Shown here piece by piece: positions 25,422 through 34,347 of a stretch of 35,305 nucleotides of DNA. The DNA is taken from positions 1-35,305 of the forward strand of contig SDNN01000008.1 in assembly GCA_004524425.1 (NCBI GenBank). Reading direction: 5' to 3'. Source of the DNA: Promethearchaeota archaeon (GTDB lineage: Archaea > Asgardarchaeota > Lokiarchaeia > Sigynarchaeales > SOKP01). Each line of letters opens with the position of its first letter. Positions within the stretch are counted from its first letter, which is position 1. A program made the translations under genes and the position numbers. A model generated the notes under the pieces. That model saw only the letters and a list, made by a program, of their open reading frames with translations. It searched no databases and was not told where the DNA came from.

Positions 25422-26858
25422 ATGGATTCTAATGTAAAATTAATTTTTGAAAAGGGAAAAAAGAATCCTCACGATAATTTTACTCCTAAAATGGATATTG
25501 AGGGAATAGATATTAATGATCTGATTCCTAAATCATACCTGAGAAAAAATTTACCGATTCCTGATATATCTGAACCTGAAATCGTGCGACACTACTTAAA
25601 GTTGAGCCAAACGAACTATGGAGTCGATTCGGGAATATATCCCTTAGGATCTTGTACGATGAAATATAATCCAAAAATCAATGAAATAATCGCACGATTA
25701 CGCGGATTTTTAAAATTACATCCTCTTCAAGAAAATAATCAAGGTTCATTAGAGTTATTATTAAATTTTTCCACATTATTAGGAGAAATAACTGGCATGG
25801 ATGCATTCACTTTTCAACCAGCTGCGGGAGCTCATGGGGAACTAACGGGTTTATTAATGATAAAAAAGTATTTTGAAACCCATAATCTTGAAAAAAATAC
25901 AATTATTGTTCCTGATTCGGCTCATGGAACAAATCCTGCGTCAGCTAAAATGGCAGGTTTTTCAATAATAACATTGAAGTCTAATAAGGATGGGGAAATT
26001 CCAATCGAAGCTCTTAAATATACCTTAAAAGAAGATAAAGTTGCGGGAATCATGTTAACAAATCCAAATACATTAGGCTTATTTGATCGCAATATTAAAG
26101 AAATCACTCAACTCGTACATGATCACGGGGGATTGTGTTATTATGACGGAGCAAATTTGAATCCAATGTTAGGTATTTGTCGACCAGGAGATATGGGATT
26201 CGATATCATCCACTTGAATTTACATAAAACATTTTCCACTCCTCACGGCGGAGGAGGGCCTGGTGCTGGACCAGTCGGCGTAAAAAAAGAGCTCATTCCA
26301 CATCTTCCAGATCCTTGTCTTATTGGTACAGAGGATGGTTTTCGAATTAGATCACATTCTGACACCAGCGTGGGCAGAGTAAAATGCTTTTGGGGTAATT
26401 TTGGAGTTTTAGTTAAAGCCTACGCTTATATTTTAGCTTTAGGCGCTCTAGGATTACGACGCGTTGGAGAGACTTCTGTTTTAAATGCGAATTATGTGAG
26501 AGTTCAGTTGCAGCAAAAATATCACCTCCCTTATAATCGAATTTGCCAGCATGAATTCGTGCTCTCAGACAAAAATATTTCCAATGAAATTACTACTGAA
26601 GATATTGCTAAACGGATTCTTGATTACGGGATATATGCTCCAACAATCTATTTTCCCTTAATTGTGAGTGGTGCTATGATGATTGAACCTACAGAAACAG
26701 AGTCAAAATCATCCTTAGACAATTTTATAAAGATCATGTTAAAAATCCATGAAGAAACAAAAACCAATCCAGACTTAATAAAAAATTCCCCGCATAATAC
26801 ACCGGTTAACCGTCTTGATGCTGTTCTAGCGGCAAGAAAACCTATCTTACACGATTGA
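25422..26858 (+). CDS. gcvPB: Glycine dehydrogenase (decarboxylating) subunit 2
   Basis: This is the C-terminal, PLP-binding half of the split P protein. The 478 residues include GIYPLGSCTMKYNP, the ALAEA-equivalent FQPAAGAHGELTG, PDSAHGTNPASA, and the cofactor site LNLHKTFSTPHGGGGPG with Lys269 as the predicted Schiff-base residue. The AGAGGAGATAGAG purine run before the ATG lies in the end of gcvPA. The operon stops after this gene without a gcvL (dihydrolipoyl dehydrogenase), which must be supplied elsewhere. Run in reverse, the system could fix CO2 into glycine; the sequence cannot tell the direction. Confidence 0.95.
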   Translation: MDSNVKLIFEKGKKNPHDNFTPKMDIEGIDINDLIPKSYLRKNLPIPDISEPEIVRHYLKLSQTNYGVDSGIYPLGSCTMKYNPKINEIIARLRGFLKLHPLQENNQGSLELLLNFSTLLGEITGMDAFTFQPAAGAHGELTGLLMIKKYFETHNLEKNTIIVPDSAHGTNPASAKMAGFSIITLKSNKDGEIPIEALKYTLKEDKVAGIMLTNPNTLGLFDRNIKEITQLVHDHGGLCYYDGANLNPMLGICRPGDMGFDIIHLNLHKTFSTPHGGGGPGAGPVGVKKELIPHLPDPCLIGTEDGFRIRSHSDTSVGRVKCFWGNFGVLVKAYAYILALGALGLRRVGETSVLNANYVRVQLQQKYHLPYNRICQHEFVLSDKNISNEITTEDIAKRILDYGIYAPTIYFPLIVSGAMMIEPTETESKSSLDNFIKIMLKIHEETKTNPDLIKNSPHNTPVNRLDAVLAARKPILHD

Positions 26859-26966
26859 TTTAAATTATCTTTTATTACTATAAAAATAAAAAAAAATGAG
26901 AGAATGATTTAAAAATACTAAAGGAACATGGAAAATACTTAATTTTTTGATCAAATTGCATGAATC

Positions 26967-26991
26967 TAATAAATAAATGTTTTATTTATTA
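26967..26991. repeat. 11-bp AT-only inverted repeat
   Basis: TAATAAATAAA and TTTATTTATTA are exactly complementary around TGT. It lies 110 bp after gcvPB and 130 bp before the next gene. It may be a weak hairpin at the gcv transcript's end, but low complexity makes chance formation easier. Confidence 0.45.
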
Positions 26992-27119
26992 AATGAAAGT
27001 TCAATGATATTGACGCATTTCAGATTAATTGATAATCTTTTTTACTTTTACTTATTTTATAAAAATATTAGATACTAATATAAAATCAAACTTAAACTAA
27101 TAGAGTATTTTTAAGTAAG

Positions 27120-28598
27120 ATGACTGAACAGGAAGTGAATCACGAACAAGCCGAATCAAAATATAAATATTCCTTTGATTTCATCCAGAAAAAGCTCGAA
27201 GGGAAGAAGGATTCCTATGGCATGCTCATGAAAGAGATAGTAAGAACTGGTATTTGCACGGAATGCGGTACTTGTGCGGCAGTCTGTCCTGTTTTAGAAT
27301 GGGATCCCATTGCAGGTCAGCCAAAATTGGTGGGTAAATGCACGGGATGCGGTATATGTTATAATCAATGTCCCCGGACCATTACTGATCCCATACAACT
27401 CATCGGTGAGTTCGGTCGTGGTTATGTCGCAAATACGAACATACCCGAAGTGATTGGAGGTCAGGATGGCGGAACGGTCACGAGTTTGTTATGTTATTTA
27501 TTTGATGAACACTTGATTGATGCAGCTATAGTTACGATGAAGGATCCAAAGAATCCCTGGCATCCAGTAGCTCAAATCATCACGAGCAAGGATGATGCGA
27601 TTAAATCTTCAGGTTCGATTTATACTCACAGTCAAACAGTAGATGCGTTAATGGATGCCATCCGTGCGGATTATCGTTCCATTGCTTTTGTTGGTACTCC
27701 ATGTAACATTGATGCCGTCGAGAAAATGCTAAATTCGCCATCTGGAATGCTTAAGTATTTTATGCGTGCCCACATACTCAAAATAGGTCTGTTTTGCATG
27801 GACAGTTTCTCCCCTGAGACATTATATCCCATGTTTGAGAGAGATGGAATAGATTTATCAAAAGTCACTAAGATGGATATTAATAAGGGTAAATTTCACC
27901 TATATTATGATAACCAGGAAGAGCCTGTCAAATCTTATAGCATTAAATCATTACACAAATTCAAAAGCTCATCTTGCAGTTTTTGCACGGATTTAACAGC
28001 TGAAAATGCTGACCTTTCTATTGGATCAGTAGGGTCAGGACCCAAAAAAAACACCGTGTTTGCTAGAACTCCAATTGGGGCAGAAATCATTGAAGATGCT
28101 GCTGAAAAGGGATATCTTACAATTGAACCATATAATGCCATAAACTTGAATTCAGTATTATTTTTGGCTAAATTGAAAAAAGTGAGTAAATACACCATAC
28201 AAAAAAGAAAGGTTTTCATTGTTCGAGATGCCTCCGAAGAAGAAGAACCCCGAATGGAATCTGTAGAGGTAGATGAGACTGCACAATCTCTTATCAGTGC
28301 TCGAAGAGCCTTATCAGTTTCTAAAGATCTTGATGAGCAAAAGAAGGAATTGACTTTAACCATCACCAATACAGCTGGCTTCACGTTAGAGAACATGAAC
28401 GTGAGGATTGCAGTGGTGGATGAAGTTTTTGAAAGCAAGCCTTGGATAACTACTATTAAGGAGTTATTTCCATATGAAGAAATCGAAGTGGATTATCCTT
28501 TAGAACAATTAGAAGGTGCAGTGTTAGTTGAAGCTACATCTGACCGCTATGGCAAGATCTTTTCGAGAACCTTAAAATTTGCTCCCAAAAAAGACTAA
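27120..28598 (+). CDS. FrhB-like protein with C-terminal beta-rich domain (492 aa)
   Basis: This is a third FrhB-family protein, outside the Hdr cluster. Two ferredoxin motifs are at Cys46/49/52/56 and Cys74/77/80/84. The FrhB core includes GGQDGGTVTS, GTPCN, CMDSFSPE and SSCSFCTDLTAENADLSIGSVGS. After residue about 375 comes an Arg/Glu-rich linker and a domain of alternating hydrophobic strands (KKELTLTITNTAGFTLENMNV onward) resembling an immunoglobulin- or CARDB-like beta-sandwich, not found in the other two copies. It probably oxidises F420H2 or a similar flavin-accessible donor. The 261-bp gap after gcvPB suggests an own promoter. The added domain's role is unknown, possibly docking to a partner. 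Confidence 0.8.
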   Translation: MTEQEVNHEQAESKYKYSFDFIQKKLEGKKDSYGMLMKEIVRTGICTECGTCAAVCPVLEWDPIAGQPKLVGKCTGCGICYNQCPRTITDPIQLIGEFGRGYVANTNIPEVIGGQDGGTVTSLLCYLFDEHLIDAAIVTMKDPKNPWHPVAQIITSKDDAIKSSGSIYTHSQTVDALMDAIRADYRSIAFVGTPCNIDAVEKMLNSPSGMLKYFMRAHILKIGLFCMDSFSPETLYPMFERDGIDLSKVTKMDINKGKFHLYYDNQEEPVKSYSIKSLHKFKSSSCSFCTDLTAENADLSIGSVGSGPKKNTVFARTPIGAEIIEDAAEKGYLTIEPYNAINLNSVLFLAKLKKVSKYTIQKRKVFIVRDASEEEEPRMESVEVDETAQSLISARRALSVSKDLDEQKKELTLTITNTAGFTLENMNVRIAVVDEVFESKPWITTIKELFPYEEIEVDYPLEQLEGAVLVEATSDRYGKIFSRTLKFAPKKD

Positions 28599-28700
28599 AA
28601 TATCATTCATTTCACCTTTTTATTTAAAAGATGGGGATAATTAATTCATTTTAAATCCACCTTTAAAATTCAGGAATTAATAACTAATCTTAATAATAAT

Positions 28701-29492
28701 TTAAATCAAAAGTATTCTAAGTAAGGTTATTATTCCTAAGGTAATTGAAAGCCATGCTACTGTAGTTCTTGCGATTTTTTCACTTAAATATCTAGCGATA
28801 ATGGCTCCTATTGGAGCGGAAAACATTCCTGATAAGACCATGATGATTGCTAGTTGAATGGTTAGCATGATCTGGATGAAATCATTAAGTATGAAATAGA
28901 GTAGAAATCCGATGATAGAAATTGTTGATTCAGAAAACTGAGTTACACCCACGGATTCCCTGACTTCACTGCCAGACATTAACTGTCCGTTGGTTACCAG
29001 TGGTCCATATCCTCCACCTGAAATGGCCTTATTAAACCCAGCAATGATACTTATTACATATAAACTGTGCCAAGAGCCATTCAGCCTTATCTTTAAGAGG
29101 ACAATAAATCCAACCACAATCATCATTGAACCAATATATATCAACATGAAGAGTTCTGAAAATGTAACAGCAAAAATCACTGCTAAAACTGTACCGATTA
29201 TCCCGGTTATTGTAAATAGGAAGTAAATCTTGGTCTCACGATTTTTTCTTGACCGAAAGTCTATATTCTTATTTAATGAATGAAAAATAGTTCCCGAAAA
29301 CCCTGTCATTGCTTGTGCTAAAAGTAAAGTAGGAACTATCACTAATAGGTTAAAACCTAATATGATAAAAATAGGAGTTAATAATCCATAGCCCATTCCA
29401 AATGAATTATCAAACAAACCGCCAATAAATCCTAATATCAAGACGATAATTAATAAATAAATATCAAATTCTTTTATGAATTGATCTATCAT
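28701..29492 (-). CDS. TauE/SafE (TSUP) family membrane permease
   Basis: The 263-residue protein has about eight hydrophobic segments and opens with LGFIGGLFDNSFGMGYGLLTP, the first repeat of the sulfite exporter TauE/SafE family. The second half-repeat carries FNKAISGGGYGPLVTNGQ. Family members move sulfite, sulfonates or other small organic anions; the substrate here is not known. A very strong ribosome site GGAGGTG (29501-29507) precedes the ATG. It converges with the frhB-like gene. Confidence 0.9.
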   Translation of the reverse strand: MIDQFIKEFDIYLLIIVLILGFIGGLFDNSFGMGYGLLTPIFIILGFNLLVIVPTLLLAQAMTGFSGTIFHSLNKNIDFRSRKNRETKIYFLFTITGIIGTVLAVIFAVTFSELFMLIYIGSMMIVVGFIVLLKIRLNGSWHSLYVISIIAGFNKAISGGGYGPLVTNGQLMSGSEVRESVGVTQFSESTISIIGFLLYFILNDFIQIMLTIQLAIIMVLSGMFSAPIGAIIARYLSEKIARTTVAWLSITLGIITLLRILLI

Positions 29493-29902
29493 CTTATAAA
29501 CACCTCCAATGTCATGCCTAGAATCATGAAATTTTTTGTCATCTAATCCAAATTGGTACCATTCAATTTCGGTTTTTTTTGATTTAGACTTATTGTAAAG
29601 CCTTTTATGTCAACCAATCGTTGACAGTAATATTATAAAAATAGAAAAAAAAATATTTAAATTTTTCTCCTCCTCATTTTTTTTCCTCTAAAATTAGCTC
29701 ATAACAGGACATATATTGTTATCTCATTCAAGGCTAAATCTAAACCAAATAATCATGAGAAAACTTTTAAAAAAACAGAATATTATTTTTCCAAGTAATA
29801 TCAAAATGGATTAGATAAAAAGAAAGTTATTATTTCACAATTGATACATTATAATATACCTATTAAAATTATAACTAACGAATTAAGCGAGGTACAAAAT
29901 AA
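29493..29902. other. Divergent intergenic region between permease and Rag-like GTPase genes
   Basis: No coding frame of note is seen. The region holds the permease's ribosome site at 29501-29507, a 7-bp inverted repeat at 29608-29626, A/T tracts, and the unmarked promoter of the GTPase gene. Confidence 0.5.
29608..29626. repeat. 7-bp inverted repeat upstream of the permease gene
   Basis: TGTCAAC and GTTGACA are perfect inverted copies around CAATC. It lies about 115 bp upstream of the permease start and could be an operator. No matching site was noticed elsewhere in the window. Confidence 0.45.
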
Positions 29903-30811
29903 ATGAAAATAAGCTTAGTTGGGCTGGGCGGTTGCGGAAAGACCAGCTTGTATTCAGTGGCATTCGCAGAAAAAAGTCCGGAAGATACAAAAAAATTATC
30001 ACCAACCATACTTTATGAAACCCGTAGGCATCCTTTTCTTGGATTACAAGTTGGTATTTTTGACTTTGGTGGGCAGGAACAATATCGAAAGGAATACATG
30101 GAAAAGCCAGAGGTATTTCGGGGAACAGACATCCTCATACCTATAGTGGATCTCCATGACCCTGGTAAATTTGAACAAGCCAAGGGATATTTTGAAGGTT
30201 TACTGGATATATATCGCAAGAATAATGAAAAGCCGAAAATATTCTTATTTTTACACAAATACGACACTGAGGATTATCAAAAAGAATTATTGGATACCAA
30301 TGTTAAAAACGCTAAGGAATTGCTTTTGGATATCTTTAAAGATTATGATTTTAATTATATGTTAACCAGCATTTATCAAGCTGACGAATTAGCTAAAACA
30401 TTTCGAGATATTTTAATCTCATCGTATGCTGATTTAAAAAAGCACGTGGAGAAAGCCGAGAAGAAATTAGAAGAAATAAAAGCCAAGATAATCATCTCTG
30501 ATATTTCAGGAAATGTCATTGTACATAATGTTCAGGGGGTTAGTAGTGGATTAACACTAAGGGGAGATCTACGAGACTTCATAAATGCCTGTAATACTGT
30601 ACGGGAAAATATATTCATGAATGATTCCGCAGTGTTTAAAGGGAACAGTGAGGACGGTAAGGCAATTGAATTGCATATTTTCAAGTACATATTATCCGTG
30701 TTAGTCATGAAGACTGCGGAAATAGACATGGAATCGCAAGACAAGCTCAATACTTTACTTAATGACATGAAATTATTTGCGGATCTTATTATTTCTGCAC
30801 ACTCAGAATAA
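29903..30811 (+). CDS. Rag/Gtr-like GTPase with C-terminal roadblock-like domain
   Basis: The 302-residue protein begins with a Ras-superfamily G domain: P-loop GLGGCGKTS at 7-15, a switch I Thr in SPTILYE, DFGGQE at 54-59, and HKYD at 118-121 in place of the usual NKxD. This set matches RagA/Gtr1 GTPases better than Ras or Arf. A short charged helix (about 178-200) leads to a C-terminal alpha/beta domain (AKIIISDISGNVIVHN onward) that resembles the roadblock fold used by Rag proteins to dimerise. Eukaryotic Rags signal amino-acid status on lysosomes; the archaeal role is unknown. It lies opposite a CxxC protein gene that ends 20 bp away. Confidence 0.85.
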   Translation: MKISLVGLGGCGKTSLYSVAFAEKSPEDTKKLSPTILYETRRHPFLGLQVGIFDFGGQEQYRKEYMEKPEVFRGTDILIPIVDLHDPGKFEQAKGYFEGLLDIYRKNNEKPKIFLFLHKYDTEDYQKELLDTNVKNAKELLLDIFKDYDFNYMLTSIYQADELAKTFRDILISSYADLKKHVEKAEKKLEEIKAKIIISDISGNVIVHNVQGVSSGLTLRGDLRDFINACNTVRENIFMNDSAVFKGNSEDGKAIELHIFKYILSVLVMKTAEIDMESQDKLNTLLNDMKLFADLIISAHSE

Positions 30812-30831
30812 AACAGATTTTTTTTGTAATT

Positions 30832-31188
30832 TTATTTTTTCTTTTGAGAATTGAGCTTTTGAGTAAGTTTATCAACTTCATTTCTTAAAATGTCGATTTC
30901 TTCCAACAACGGCTTCATCATGGCCACCACTTGTTCTTTAGAAAACAATGAATCATAATCCAATTCTTGAACTTCGGAGTGCCTCACTTGTAAATTATTA
31001 TCGATGTAAAGGATGGTCAGGTGTTCCTTATATTCCTCTCCGTGGATATGATCATGGAGAAACACGTAAGGGAATGGGAATTTTTCTCGTCCTTCAATAA
31101 TCTTTTTGTTTAACTTGATGGTGTGGGTTTTATTGCAAATCTTACATCGAAATTTTTGTTCGACATATTCTTCTTTCTTTTTTCCCAT
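30832..31188 (-). CDS. Small CxxC protein with C-terminal coiled coil, unknown
   Basis: The 118-residue product has one CxxC pair (Cys15, Cys18) followed by a THTIKL strand, then a conserved-looking FPYVFLHDHIHGEEY segment rich in His that could complete a zinc site. Short strands (TILYIDNNLQVRHSEV) follow, and the last 35 residues form a likely coiled coil with heptad Leu/Ile. It is basic at both ends. I do not recognise the family. The layout suggests a cytosolic adaptor beside the Rag-like GTPase, with which it converges. Confidence 0.6.
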   Translation of the reverse strand: MGKKKEEYVEQKFRCKICNKTHTIKLNKKIIEGREKFPFPYVFLHDHIHGEEYKEHLTILYIDNNLQVRHSEVQELDYDSLFSKEQVVAMMKPLLEEIDILRNEVDKLTQKLNSQKKK

Positions 31189-31295
31189 GATTAATGCATG
31201 AAAAGGGTATTTAATTTGGTTTATGATTTCGTTATATTTAAAAGCAAAATAAACGAGTCTTTCAAGTAAAAATTTAATAGATGCCGCTATTTATT

Positions 31296-32000
31296 TTATA
31301 GCATTTTTTCCAGATCTAATAAGGTACCTTTATAGAGGGGCTCTGGCGTATCATCATTCAGCTCGGTGCGAGGGCTTTCAATCAAAAAGGTTTTAATTCC
31401 CATCAGTGCAGCAACCATATCCTTGTCTTCATCTCCTATCATCAAGCTTTTTTCAGGCGGCTGACCAATTTGATCTAAAATTAATTCATAATAGAGAAGA
31501 TTCGGCTTGTTAGCACGAGCATTTTCAAGTGTTGTAATTAAGGTAAAAGGAAAATCTGCTATCCCTGCCCATTCTAATCTTTGTCTGATAGCTGTTTCTG
31601 GTAAAAGAGGTGTCGTTGCAATTACGACATCATATCCTTTATCAAAAGCAGTCTCCATTATCTTTCGAGCTGCTGGTTTTTTACGAGAGTATTGACGAAG
31701 CGTGGGAAAATCTTCCTCATAAAATTTATTAATGTAAGGATTAATTTCTTCTCGGGAATATCCTATTAAAGGAAAGAACGTTTCTTCGAATACCTGTTCA
31801 TTTGTCTTACTTCCATCATTATTGTCCACCGCCTGTGAAGCAATCATTAGCTTGGAAATGAATTTGCTTTTTCTTACTAAATGTGCAACTTTAGAGGCTA
31901 AAAGATTTAAATATTGAGGAATGAACTTATCCATTTCCATTTCAATCAATGTCCCATCTAGATCGAACAACAAGGCTTTGATATGGTTGCTTAGACTCAT
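31296..32000 (-). CDS. HAD-superfamily hydrolase
   Basis: The 234-residue protein has the four HAD motifs: motif I DLDGT at 13-17 with the nucleophilic Asp, motif II in ATTPLLP near 129, the motif III Lys in NKPNLLYY, and motif IV GDEDKDMVAA. A helical cap lies between motif I and motif II, as in phosphoglycolate-phosphatase-like members. It is likely a small-molecule phosphatase; the substrate is unknown. It stands as a single gene. Confidence 0.9.
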   Translation of the reverse strand: MSLSNHIKALLFDLDGTLIEMEMDKFIPQYLNLLASKVAHLVRKSKFISKLMIASQAVDNNDGSKTNEQVFEETFFPLIGYSREEINPYINKFYEEDFPTLRQYSRKKPAARKIMETAFDKGYDVVIATTPLLPETAIRQRLEWAGIADFPFTLITTLENARANKPNLLYYELILDQIGQPPEKSLMIGDEDKDMVAALMGIKTFLIESPRTELNDDTPEPLYKGTLLDLEKML

Positions 32001-32275
32001 AGCAATATATAATTATTCAAGCGTATTAACTTTCTAGCTTTTAGTTCAAGTTAATGATTTCCACATTATTGCACATTATTGTCCATCAACTTTAAAAACG
32101 CATGAGGAGGTTGTTCTTGATAATCTTCAAATTTCAATAAAATGAATCTATTTTTTTGGTTTTTTATCTTTTTATTAACGCAATTTTAGGAGTTAATAAT
32201 AAAAATTAATAAATCTCAAAGACTTTAATATATAATTTAGTTAACTTAATTAATTCCATTTGAATTTGTTATATT

Positions 32276-33478
32276 ATGAAGCTTGACTTAACAGATTTAA
32301 ATAACGGCTCTGTATACATCGGAGATAAGTTAGATATTCGCACTACTTTTAATTTTGATGAGGATTCTTCAATCTTATGGAGCGGATTAAGATTAATCAC
32401 GCATCCTCCTTGTGCGAAAGAGCTTCAAATAGCGAAAGCAGAGATTTTTTCAAAGGGTAATTTTGAAGCTGGGGAATACATCCGTGAACGGGGGTTAATA
32501 ATAAAAAGTAACGTGGTTCCGACAATTAAAAAAAGAAACATTGAATACATCGTGCAAATGATTCTAAGACAAAAAAATCCAATTGACCCTGATGATTATA
32601 TCATCGTAAAAAAAGAACATGACATCGAAATCCAATCTAAAGAAGCTCAAGCTCAAGCTATTAGACAAAATCCCATTTCCTTTTCAATTTCTGGGTTAAA
32701 TGTGAGTTTATCAAAAGATATTTTCCGACCTGGAGAGACCGTAAAAATTAATTACAAAGCTCAAAATTACAAGCAGATTGAATTAAGATTATTACAATCA
32801 GCTAACATTGTCTGTTATTGTGAGGCATATGGCGAAAATTGTCGCCAGGTTGAGGAACTTCCACCTGCCATCGCAGGCGATGTGAAGACTAATAATACTA
32901 AGGAAGGATTCATGTTATTGAAGATACCAGAAATTGCTGAGCCGACACATAATTATCTTTGGGAGCCCACCGAGAAGGAGTATTGGGGATTTAGATATGG
33001 AGATTATACTAAATGGAGCATATTGGTATTGGGAAAGCCTTCTACAGGAAAGGATATCGTTAAATTTGAGGTGCCAATAACCATTGTTTCAAAACCAATT
33101 AGTGAAGAAAAAGCAGATTTAGATTTATTTGCTGGTAAGGGCTCTAGTGCACCCGCTTTATTTGATGGCATCTCTTCTAAATTTCAAAAGACATATAAAG
33201 TTACCTCAATTGAATCTGACTTGGAAAAATATAGAATTAGGATAGAGAACATCTCGAAAAATGATCTGGAAGGAGTGACAGTAAAACTTACCGGGCTACA
33301 AGAAGGATTATTCGAGACGGCTCCCGAATTAACAGGATTTAATAAGTGGAAACAAGGAGAGGAAAAAGTAATAGCGTATGAAACGAAACAAAACATTTCA
33401 GCATTAATTTCACTTTTAGAAGACAACTCTCAGAAAAAAATACACATGCAAAATCCAGTCTCTGCGGACTTTTTTTAA
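32276..33478 (+). CDS. Two-domain beta-rich protein, possibly arrestin-like
   Basis: The 400-residue product is dominated by alternating beta strands and has no membrane segment or secretion signal. Residues about 1-135 form one sandwich-like unit (VYIGDKLDIRTTFNF, then a long strand series ending VKKEHDIEI). About 140-270 forms a second, opened by ISFSISGLNVSLSKDIFRPG and GETVKINY. The order of strands and the paired domains recall the arrestin/Vps26 fold. A C-terminal third part (about 310-395) again looks beta-sandwich-like. I found no signature motif that proves the family. The neighbours are HEAT-like and GTPase genes, which fits an adaptor role. Confidence 0.5.
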   Translation: MKLDLTDLNNGSVYIGDKLDIRTTFNFDEDSSILWSGLRLITHPPCAKELQIAKAEIFSKGNFEAGEYIRERGLIIKSNVVPTIKKRNIEYIVQMILRQKNPIDPDDYIIVKKEHDIEIQSKEAQAQAIRQNPISFSISGLNVSLSKDIFRPGETVKINYKAQNYKQIELRLLQSANIVCYCEAYGENCRQVEELPPAIAGDVKTNNTKEGFMLLKIPEIAEPTHNYLWEPTEKEYWGFRYGDYTKWSILVLGKPSTGKDIVKFEVPITIVSKPISEEKADLDLFAGKGSSAPALFDGISSKFQKTYKVTSIESDLEKYRIRIENISKNDLEGVTVKLTGLQEGLFETAPELTGFNKWKQGEEKVIAYETKQNISALISLLEDNSQKKIHMQNPVSADFF

Positions 33479-33494
33479 ACTAAAAAGGCTTTAT

Positions 33495-34205
33495 CTAATA
33501 GGTACCTTGTACCAAATTTTTGTTTTTCCAGATATCAAGAGATATCCGAGGATTTAAGCCATCTAACACGTGTTTTTTAAGAATTGATACTTTTATCAAT
33601 GATTCGGGTAAAGGCTTGAGAGTACCGCCGACACTTAAGTGATGCAATCTGTGGATTAATCCCAATGGATTGTTAGAATTTCGAACCATGTGCATGATTT
33701 TGTACCATGAATATTTCACATCAAGTTCTATATCGTTAGTCAATTGGATGTAAACCAACCCTAATTTTAAAATGAGATTGATTTCACTTTGCTCTACTTC
33801 ATAAATTTTTTGTAATCTCTTCATTAGATTTATCTTCAATTGTTTATAATGGGGATCATCAACCATCTCAAAAAGTTCAAGAAATTGATGTAATACTATT
33901 AGCGAATTTTCGTTGTTGACTGCCCAATTTATTGGCATGAAATTAAATTTCTTGGGAAAGTTTCGAAATATTGCCACTATAGCTGCTGTTCTTACTAATG
34001 GGCTCTTGTCACCAATCAAGCAGTTCTCAATGATTCGAAATACTTTCTCAGTATTTAAGGCCAATCTAATAAAAATTTCCAAACATTTGGCTCGGATTTC
34101 ATCATTTTTACTTCCATCCAAGATTGAAATTAACAATCCTGTCGCGGAGATTTTGCTAATCTTTTTTTCAATGACAGCTTGATAAATCTGATCAGGAGTT
34201 AACAA
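33495..34205 (-). CDS. HEAT-like helical protein (236 aa)
   Basis: The product is helical. Its first 150 residues align by eye with the N-terminus of the LRR protein at 479: SxxxxxxLLxxIL, EIRAKCLEIF, FRIIENCLIGD, PLVRTAAI, INWAVNNENSLIVL against the LRR protein's LRHQAIEML, FKILESCVISD, MVREKSLI, IKWALKHEQSLSVL. After this the LRR region is absent and about 80 other residues follow. The start is TTG at 34205, with no in-frame ATG nearby and no clear ribosome site. It converges with the beta-rich protein gene, leaving 16 bp, and follows an MglA-like GTPase gene on the same strand. Confidence 0.7.
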   Translation of the reverse strand: MLTPDQIYQAVIEKKISKISATGLLISILDGSKNDEIRAKCLEIFIRLALNTEKVFRIIENCLIGDKSPLVRTAAIVAIFRNFPKKFNFMPINWAVNNENSLIVLHQFLELFEMVDDPHYKQLKINLMKRLQKIYEVEQSEINLILKLGLVYIQLTNDIELDVKYSWYKIMHMVRNSNNPLGLIHRLHHLSVGGTLKPLPESLIKVSILKKHVLDGLNPRISLDIWKNKNLVQGTY

Positions 34206-34347
34206 TGTGCTGAAGTAAAAATTTTTCTAAAAATGCGTGCTTTAACAATTAATTAACTTAAAATATTAATTAAATTTATCATGTTTTCTAAGCTTAAAAA
34301 AAGAAGAGAAGAAAAAACGTTCTAAATATCGGATATCGAAAGCATTC

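Noticed and set aside
26967..26991. The AT-only inverted repeat as a firm terminator
   Set aside because: Archaeal termination does not usually need hairpins, and the repeat is low-complexity, so chance is a fair explanation.
27935..28438. A 167-codon frame on the minus strand
   Set aside because: It lies wholly opposite the well-supported FrhB-like gene and reads like a shadow, with Ser- and Phe-rich composition and no domain.
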